Source of the DNA: Subtercola boreus
Lineage (GTDB): Bacteria > Actinomycetota > Actinomycetes > Actinomycetales > Microbacteriaceae
Length of the DNA: 64,000 nucleotides
Assembly (NCBI RefSeq): GCF_006716115.1
Contig: NZ_VFOO01000001.1
Coordinates: forward strand, 2,418,001-2,482,000
Direction of reading: 5' to 3'
In this document: positions 58,851 through 64,000 of the stretch, piece after piece
How positions within the stretch are numbered: the first letter of the stretch is position 1
How the letters are laid out: every line of letters starts with the position of its first letter
The notes under the pieces: model-generated
The model's input: only the letters and a program-made list of their open reading frames with translations
Databases searched by the model: none
Told to the model about the DNA's origin: nothing
Position numbers and translations under genes: made by a program

Positions 58851-60329
58851 TCAGACCGGCAGCTTCTGGTCTGCATCGACGGAGTCGGAGGGGAGCGCCT
58901 CGGTCGTCTGTCCGCCGCGGGTGCTCCGCTTCCGCTTCTGCTTCCCCTCGGTCTGCAGATCGTCTCCGTAGCCGTAGCCGTAGCCATAGCCGTATCGCCC
59001 GTACCCATAGGAGTCGGGCCCCTTGGTCGGCAGCATCGTCATGACAATCCCTGCGATACCCGATCCGACGTTCTGCAGCGCCGCAATCGATCCTTTGAGC
59101 TGACCGCGGTGCACACGACCCGAACCCACGATCAGCAGCGCCCCTCCGGTGTGCTTGGCGAGGATAGCAGCATCGGTGACGGGGAGCAGTGGCGGTGCAT
59201 CGAAGATCACGAGGTCGTATTCGGCTTCGAGCGTCGCGATCAGCTTGATCATGGCGAGCGAACCGAGCAGTTCACTCGGGTTCGGCGGGATACGACCGGC
59301 GGGAAGCACCCAGAGTTCATCGGTGCCCCACTTCTGAAGTACATCGGCGAGAGTCGCCCGCCCGACGAGCACGTCGGTGAGGCCCGCGCCTCCCTCGATG
59401 CCGAGATACGTCGAGAGCCGCGGCTTCCTGAGGTCTGCGTCGATGATGACGACCTTTGTCCCTGCCGCTGCTGTCACGATCGCCAGGTTCGCCGAAGACG
59501 TGCTCTTGCCTTCACCCGGAATGGACGAGGTCAGCACGTAGCTCTTCGGGGCCTCCGCAGCCACGAGGAACTGCAGGTTGGTGCGGAGAGTCCGGAAGGA
59601 TTCCGAGCGCGGGCTCCGGGGATCGTCGTGCACGACGAGTGGCCGCTCGCTCGTTCGCGGATCGAAGGCGATTCCGCCGAGGATCGGTGCGGATGTGACC
59701 GCTTCGACGTCCTGCTCGTTCCTGATCTTCGTGTCGAGCAGCTGGCGGAGCGTTGCGACGATGAGGCCTGCAATCAGACCGAGCGCCGCACCGATCACGA
59801 GATTGAGCCTGGTGTTCGGACTCGAGGGCTCAGTCGGTACCAACGCCTGCTGCAACACGGAGATCTTGACGGGCGAGGCACCCGAAGCATTCACGGGGAC
59901 GAGTTTGGCGACGACCGTCTCGAACGTGCTCGAGATGGCGTTCGCGATCTCTGCGGCATGCTGGGCTGACTCGTCGGTGACGCTGATGTCCACGACGACG
60001 GTGCCGACCGCGGTGCTCGCCGTCACCTGTTTCGCAAGGTCGGCGGCGCTGATGTCGAGGCCCAGCTGGTCGATGACAGGTTGCAGCACGGCGGGCGTCG
60101 TGACCACGTCGGTGTACGACTTCACCTGGTTCTGGGTGAAGCTGCTGCCCTGCGAGAGTTCGGACACCGACCCCGCGGACTCTGCTGAGACGAAGACCTT
60201 GCTCGAGGCCAGGTACTTGGGCACCTCCGCAATCGAGATCAGAGAGGCGGCCGCCACACCAGCGAGAGTGATCGCCACAATGATGACCCAGCCTTTTCGG
60301 ACGACCCGAAGATAGTCACGGAGCTCCAC
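58851..60329 (-). CDS. Wzz/BY-kinase, copy 3
   Basis: This 492-residue protein begins VELRDYLRVVRKGW, like the two other copies, at a GTG with GGAGGG 7 bp upstream; a TTG two codons earlier is less likely. It has a Wzz domain with two membrane helices and the kinase motifs Walker A IPGEGKSTSSANLA, Walker A' VVIIDADLRKP (Asp-Ala-Asp where copies 1 and 2 have Asp-Gly-Asp) and Walker B DLVIFDAPP. The C-terminal tail has the densest Tyr cluster of the three (SYGYGRYGYGYGYGYGDD). It is first in the minus-strand run with the initiator transferase and polymerase, so it is probably the main chain-length kinase. Confidence 0.94.
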   Translation of the reverse strand: MELRDYLRVVRKGWVIIVAITLAGVAAASLISIAEVPKYLASSKVFVSAESAGSVSELSQGSSFTQNQVKSYTDVVTTPAVLQPVIDQLGLDISAADLAKQVTASTAVGTVVVDISVTDESAQHAAEIANAISSTFETVVAKLVPVNASGASPVKISVLQQALVPTEPSSPNTRLNLVIGAALGLIAGLIVATLRQLLDTKIRNEQDVEAVTSAPILGGIAFDPRTSERPLVVHDDPRSPRSESFRTLRTNLQFLVAAEAPKSYVLTSSIPGEGKSTSSANLAIVTAAAGTKVVIIDADLRKPRLSTYLGIEGGAGLTDVLVGRATLADVLQKWGTDELWVLPAGRIPPNPSELLGSLAMIKLIATLEAEYDLVIFDAPPLLPVTDAAILAKHTGGALLIVGSGRVHRGQLKGSIAALQNVGSGIAGIVMTMLPTKGPDSYGYGRYGYGYGYGYGDDLQTEGKQKRKRSTRGGQTTEALPSDSVDADQKLPV

Positions 60330-60437
60330 AGGCAAACCCTCCGAAATCTGTAACCCAGACGGGTCACACTCTTGGTCCCCATGATCGCATAGCGGAAGTA
60401 ACGACAGGATTCCGTTGAGTTTCGGGAACGTTACAAC

Positions 60438-61031
60438 TCAGGCCGATGCCCCCAGGGTCAGCACCCTGATGACGGTGTCGACCGCGGGCACCAGTTGCGA
60501 CGCCGACAGACGGTAGGTCTCTCCGCTCCGCCGGTACGGGTCGACGACGTCGTCATCGGTCGGGTCGGCCGGCTGGTCGACCTGGCCGCGCATCCCGGCC
60601 ACCACGCGGACGACCGCGCGCAACCTGTCGGCGAGGAACTCGTGTCCGGTCGCTGCGCGGGTGAATTCGGCATCGGGCACAGCATCGGCCAGGCGCGCGA
60701 ACTCCCGGAGCGTGAACGTCGTCGAGACCTTGCGCGGCACCAGTTCGACGATGGCACGTCGATGGCTGCGGGACATCGCGAAGAGCAGGTCGGCATCCGT
60801 CACCATCGGCTCGAGAAGGTACCGAGCGCGGTGTCCGCCAAGGTCGACGCCGAACTCCCGGCCGATCTCGAGAGTCTGCTCGGTCACCGGATCCCCTTCG
60901 CCAGCGATCGTTCCGGCGCTCGAGACCGTGATTCCTTCGACACCGCTCAGGCCTTTCCGCAGCAGACCCTCCGCGAGCGGCGAGCGACAGATGTTCCCCG
61001 AGCACACCGTCATTATCGAGAAACGTGTCAC
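60438..61031 (-). CDS. Low-molecular-weight protein-tyrosine phosphatase, copy 2
   Basis: This 197-residue phosphatase has the P-loop TVCSGNICRSPLAEGLL (Cys10, Arg16) and the acid motif DDVVDPYRRSG near residue 167. The GTG start precedes MTRFSIMTVC. It lies 108 bp upstream of BY-kinase 3 on the same strand and would dephosphorylate its Tyr tail. It differs clearly in sequence and length from the 35527 copy, so the two are not a recent duplication. Confidence 0.93.
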   Translation of the reverse strand: MTRFSIMTVCSGNICRSPLAEGLLRKGLSGVEGITVSSAGTIAGEGDPVTEQTLEIGREFGVDLGGHRARYLLEPMVTDADLLFAMSRSHRRAIVELVPRKVSTTFTLREFARLADAVPDAEFTRAATGHEFLADRLRAVVRVVAGMRGQVDQPADPTDDDVVDPYRRSGETYRLSASQLVPAVDTVIRVLTLGASA

Positions 61032-61076
61032 AGTCCAGCCTCACAGTCGGGTTCGTCAGATGGCCTAAGCCTAGGG

Positions 61077-62204
61077 TCAGAAGACGAAGCGAAGCACGAT
61101 CGTGTTCCGGGCGGTGTCCGCATCGACATGCGGGAATGACAGCTGCATGAGCCCGACGAACGGAGCGATCCCGGTCGCCGGGCTCGCCTCAGGCCCGAAG
61201 ACGGCCGTGAGTTCCCCGGTCATCCGAACCCCTGCCTGGCCACTTCCCCGCCCGCTCTCCCGGACGAACTCCAGCGACAGGCCTCCCGCCTCGAGCCCCG
61301 GCTGGGCTGCGAAATGGACGAGCACCGTGCGGAGAGCGGTGCGCTGCTCCGCGCCCAGCCCGGCCGCAGCGGCCAGCGGATCGACGAACACGTCCACCAG
61401 TCGCTCGAGCGGCTCCTCCGCCAGGCTCACGGCGAGGGAGGACCGCAGGGACTTCGCGAGCGCAGCCGCCCGCCGGCGGTCATCGTCGGTGAGAACGTCC
61501 CGCGCCTTCACCTCACGGAGAAACGGCAGCACGTCGCGTCTCAGCGACTCGATGTCGGTGCCGAGGAAATCCTCGATCGCCCGCCGGCGGTCGCGCACAT
61601 CACGGTTCCGCCGGGCTTCGTCGGCCCGGCGCCGATCCACCCGGAGGGCCGCCGTCAGGGAGGAGGCGAAGATGGCTGCTCCCCCGCCGAGGGCGACCAC
61701 GAGGGTGCCGGACATCGTCACGGAACCGATCAGCTCGCCGAGGTCCGTGGTTCCGGTGTGCAGCGCCGTCGTCGCGGCGACCACCACGGCAGCGATCGCC
61801 GTGCGCAGCACGATCTCCGCGGGCCGACGGTAGGAGCCCGACACCATCAGCGCGAGTGCGACGACGATCGGACCCCAGTCGTTCCGCAGGTTGGTGTCGC
61901 GACCGAGCTGGCCGGAGGACTCGAGGATGGCCGCCACCAGCACGAGGCTGTAGGTGACACCGTACCGTGCACGCGTGACGGTCCGGCGGTACGGATCCGC
62001 AGACCAGACCAGGTAGGCAAACCCGGCGACGAGCGCCGCGAAGGCGAGCAGGATGAGCGCGGGCGAGACGATCTCGTCGGCGTTCAGCGCCGTCAACACC
62101 CCCGCGGAGAGCACCGCGACGCAGCCGACGGCCACCACGAAGATGCGCGCAGTTATCCCGCTGAGCGGATCGATCTCCTGGGCAGTCCCGCCCGACACGC
62201 TCAT
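61077..62204 (-). CDS. Membrane protein resembling a degenerate histidine kinase
   Basis: This 375-residue protein has about five membrane helices in residues 20-195, a coiled basic stretch (RVDRRRADEARRNRDVRDRRRAIEDFLGTDIESLRRDVLPFLREV), and a C-terminal domain with an ATPase-like secondary-structure order. The N, G1 and G2 motifs of histidine kinases are not visible, and no His-Asp/Glu pair marks the first helix. The ATG overlaps the stop of the intact histidine kinase at 62201 (ATGA), so the two are co-made. It may be a regulatory pseudokinase partner; that is an inference from layout. Confidence 0.7.
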   Translation of the reverse strand: MSVSGGTAQEIDPLSGITARIFVVAVGCVAVLSAGVLTALNADEIVSPALILLAFAALVAGFAYLVWSADPYRRTVTRARYGVTYSLVLVAAILESSGQLGRDTNLRNDWGPIVVALALMVSGSYRRPAEIVLRTAIAAVVVAATTALHTGTTDLGELIGSVTMSGTLVVALGGGAAIFASSLTAALRVDRRRADEARRNRDVRDRRRAIEDFLGTDIESLRRDVLPFLREVKARDVLTDDDRRRAAALAKSLRSSLAVSLAEEPLERLVDVFVDPLAAAAGLGAEQRTALRTVLVHFAAQPGLEAGGLSLEFVRESGRGSGQAGVRMTGELTAVFGPEASPATGIAPFVGLMQLSFPHVDADTARNTIVLRFVF

Positions 62205-63403
62205 CCGTCGGCGCCGCAGCGCGCCCGGGGAACGCTCATCAGCACAGCCGTGCCGTGCCCGGGGGTCGACCAGACACGGACGGCGCCGTCGATGTTCTCG
62301 ATCCGGCGGCGGATGGATGACGCGGGAGTCTCCGGCGCTCCGCCTCGTTCCTGCGGGGCGAAGCCGCGCCCGGCGTCGGAGACGACGACGATGATGTTCT
62401 CGCTTCCCGAAGCGACGGCCAGTTCGGCGACCGCCGTACCGGCGAATCGGCTGACATTGCCGAGCACCCGTTCGGCAGCAGTGAGGAGTTCACTCCTCAC
62501 GCGCGGGTCGAGTTCGAGCAGCAGGCGCGGCTTCCCGCTGACGACGACGCGGAGGCCGCGATGTGCCGCGGTTCGGATGACCGAATCCAGTCCGGTGGCC
62601 TTCAGCGCCTCGCTGTCGCCTGCTCCCCGGTTCATCACCTCGTCGACGAGGAGGCCGGGGTGGGCCAGAGAGGCGATGTCCTTCGCGAGGAAGGCCCGGT
62701 GCTCGTCGATGAGCGGACCGACCGGGGACAGCTCCAGGGCCTGCAGGTCGTTCAGGATGGTGTCGTGCAGCACCGCCGACGCCTCCGCGGCGACCCGGCT
62801 CCGTTCGGTGAGGCGTTCCTCGACCGCGGCAGCCTCCCGCATGGTCCCGACGCCTCGCGTGGCGCGGGCCCGCCCGTACCAGAGCGTCGCGAGCAACAGC
62901 ACGATGCCGACCCAGATCGAGATGGAGGGCAGATCGAACGCGAACACCAGCCCGTTCATCCGGGTCGCCACCTGCACGGCCACGGAGGCGAGCACAAATC
63001 CCATGGTCGAACGCGCCAGGCTCGACGGAAGCGAACGCCCGGCCACCCCGACGACCGTCATCCCGATCTTCGGCATCGTGAACACGATGGCGTCTGAACG
63101 CCAGTCCGGACCGACCTCGGCCGATATATAGAAGGTGAAGAGGAAGAGGCCGATCCCGGCCACCAGCATCAACCCGAAGACCGCCCAGGGGTTCGAGACG
63201 AGCAGTGCGCAGGCGACCCCGAGACCCGCGACAGCGAGACCCGCGAGCGCCAGGGGGACGCCCTCCTGGGAGATCATCACACCGAAGGCGATGACGAGCA
63301 CAAGCGTGGCCACCAGGAAAACGCCGCTGACCCAGATCGCGGCCCGGCCGAGGGCACGGCTCGTCGCAGCACCTTCGACATCGGTGGGCAGAACGAGAGA
63401 CAT
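62201..63403 (-). CDS. Sensor histidine kinase (LuxR-system type)
   Basis: This 400-residue kinase has about six membrane helices in residues 20-190. A dimer helix follows with phospho-accepting His in EASAVLHDTILNDLQAL, then a HATPase_c domain with an Asn-bearing LLTAAERVLGNVSRFAG and the G1 box VVVSDAGRGFA, then GHGTAVLMSVP at the end. The Met at 63403 is chosen over a Met 23 codons upstream because it begins the MSLVLPTDVEG stretch before the first helix. Such kinases partner with LuxR-type response regulators. None is adjacent in the window; the orphan at 33093 is too far away to pair with confidence. Confidence 0.87.
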   Translation of the reverse strand: MSLVLPTDVEGAATSRALGRAAIWVSGVFLVATLVLVIAFGVMISQEGVPLALAGLAVAGLGVACALLVSNPWAVFGLMLVAGIGLFLFTFYISAEVGPDWRSDAIVFTMPKIGMTVVGVAGRSLPSSLARSTMGFVLASVAVQVATRMNGLVFAFDLPSISIWVGIVLLLATLWYGRARATRGVGTMREAAAVEERLTERSRVAAEASAVLHDTILNDLQALELSPVGPLIDEHRAFLAKDIASLAHPGLLVDEVMNRGAGDSEALKATGLDSVIRTAAHRGLRVVVSGKPRLLLELDPRVRSELLTAAERVLGNVSRFAGTAVAELAVASGSENIIVVVSDAGRGFAPQERGGAPETPASSIRRRIENIDGAVRVWSTPGHGTAVLMSVPRARCGADG

Positions 63404-63507
63404 CAGTTCCCTTCGGGCGCTTCGGCCGCACCCCCGAATGGGGCTGAAGACACTCGTGCTCATCATAGGCAATCCGATCAGCCGGGGCCAGCCGCTAGTG
63501 TGAGCGG

Positions 63508-64000
63508 ATGCCCTCCCTCCGCGCCCGCGAGATCGATGTCATCGAGACTGTGCAACACACCCGCGCGGCCAGCCTGCTGGTCGGACCGGCCAGGATCTAC
63601 AGTGCCTTCGGCGAGAACTCCGTGGGCTGGGTACTGCTCGGTGGTCTCGGTGCACTGCTGGACCCCGCCCGCTGGTGGCTGTGGCTGCTGGGAGCGCTGG
63701 CCGTCGTCGTCGCCCAGTTCGCCTCGACCGGCCTGAAGTACGTCGTGCGGAGGCCCCGCCCGGGGGTCGTCCCCGAGGCCGACGGCTCGTTCGTGCTCCG
63801 CGGTGCCGGCGGCTACCGGAAGGGTGCCGACGGTCCTGTCGCGGTCCACTCATCGGCGAAGAGCCGACTCAGCTTCCCGAGCTCGCACTCCACCTCGACC
63901 ACCGCGGCGGCCGTTGTCTTCTGCGCCCTTCTACCCGCGCTCTGGCCGCTGGGCGTATTCGCTGTGCTGGCGATGGGGTTCAGCCGGGTGCTGCTCGGTA
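63508..64000 (+). CDS. PAP2-family phosphatase, N-terminal part
   Basis: The first 164 codons of a gene cut by the right edge. Membrane helices begin at VGWVLLGGLGALL. KYVVRRPRPGVV is the first motif (KX6RP) of the phosphatidic-acid phosphatase/undecaprenyl-pyrophosphatase superfamily and SFPSSHSTSTTAA the second (PSxH). The third motif is beyond the edge. It could recycle undecaprenyl pyrophosphate or act on phosphatidylglycerol phosphate. It is divergent from the histidine kinase. Confidence 0.88.
   Translation, partial: MPSLRAREIDVIETVQHTRAASLLVGPARIYSAFGENSVGWVLLGGLGALLDPARWWLWLLGALAVVVAQFASTGLKYVVRRPRPGVVPEADGSFVLRGAGGYRKGADGPVAVHSSAKSRLSFPSSHSTSTTAAAVVFCALLPALWPLGVFAVLAMGFSRVLLG

Overview
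The window is a high-GC, gene-dense bacterial chromosome segment. Codon use is strongly GC-biased, many starts are GTG, and many genes overlap by 4 bp (ATGA or GTGA). The actinobacterial gene sets (topA-tmk-holB-TAP-like hydrolase, a tad/flp pilus cluster with a DUF4244 pilin, YcnI/CopC, a PASTA-bearing class A PBP) point to an actinobacterium, most likely Microbacteriaceae. That family call is inference from gene content and order. I see no transposase, integrase, CRISPR array or rRNA operon.

Layout. 1-9.1 kb: a truncated D-Ala-D-Ala carboxypeptidase, a Gfo/Idh/MocA oxidoreductase, an OafA-type acyltransferase, a DUF4214-linker-esterase, tRNA-Thr(CGU), a TetR regulator and a lipoprotein protease-like hydrolase. 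7.9-12.6 kb: holB, tmk and topA. 12.8-16.3 kb: a compact tad/flp cluster on the minus strand. 16.6-27.2 kb: acs, a RidA-like protein, a DUF4177 protein, a class A PBP, a metallophosphoesterase, tRNA-Pro(CGG), tdk, a radical SAM gene behind a near-consensus LexA box, a strongly folded intergenic block, and a CopC/YcnI copper group.

27.2-61.0 kb is a very large exopolysaccharide (EPS) locus. It has a complete Wzx/Wzy-type set: initiating sugar-phosphate transferase (57.3 kb), at least four glycosyltransferases (49.1-54.3 kb), two pyruvyltransferase-family proteins, a flippase (41.4 kb), an O-antigen-ligase-like polymerase (55.8 kb) and UDP-glucose dehydrogenase (39.5 kb). It carries three separate Wzz/BY-kinase proteins and two low-molecular-weight tyrosine phosphatases, which suggests phosphorylation-controlled chain length. 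A divergent pair, a GH5 glycosidase and a Tat-exported beta-helix protein, probably trims or binds the polymer.

Inside this locus, at 30-38 kb, sits the least familiar part. It comprises a type I signal peptidase, an HprK-like P-loop protein with a PqqD-like C-terminal domain, a membrane esterase, an orphan LuxR-type regulator, an NTP_transf_5-like nucleotidyltransferase, a stand-alone PqqD-like protein and an unrecognised 127-residue protein. HprK-like/PqqD/nucleotidyltransferase trios are known near exosortase and RiPP loci, but here they are tied to actinobacterial EPS kinases and phosphatases. This is the best candidate for an undescribed system.

61.1-64 kb: a sensor histidine kinase, its apparently degenerate partner, and a truncated PAP2-family phosphatase.
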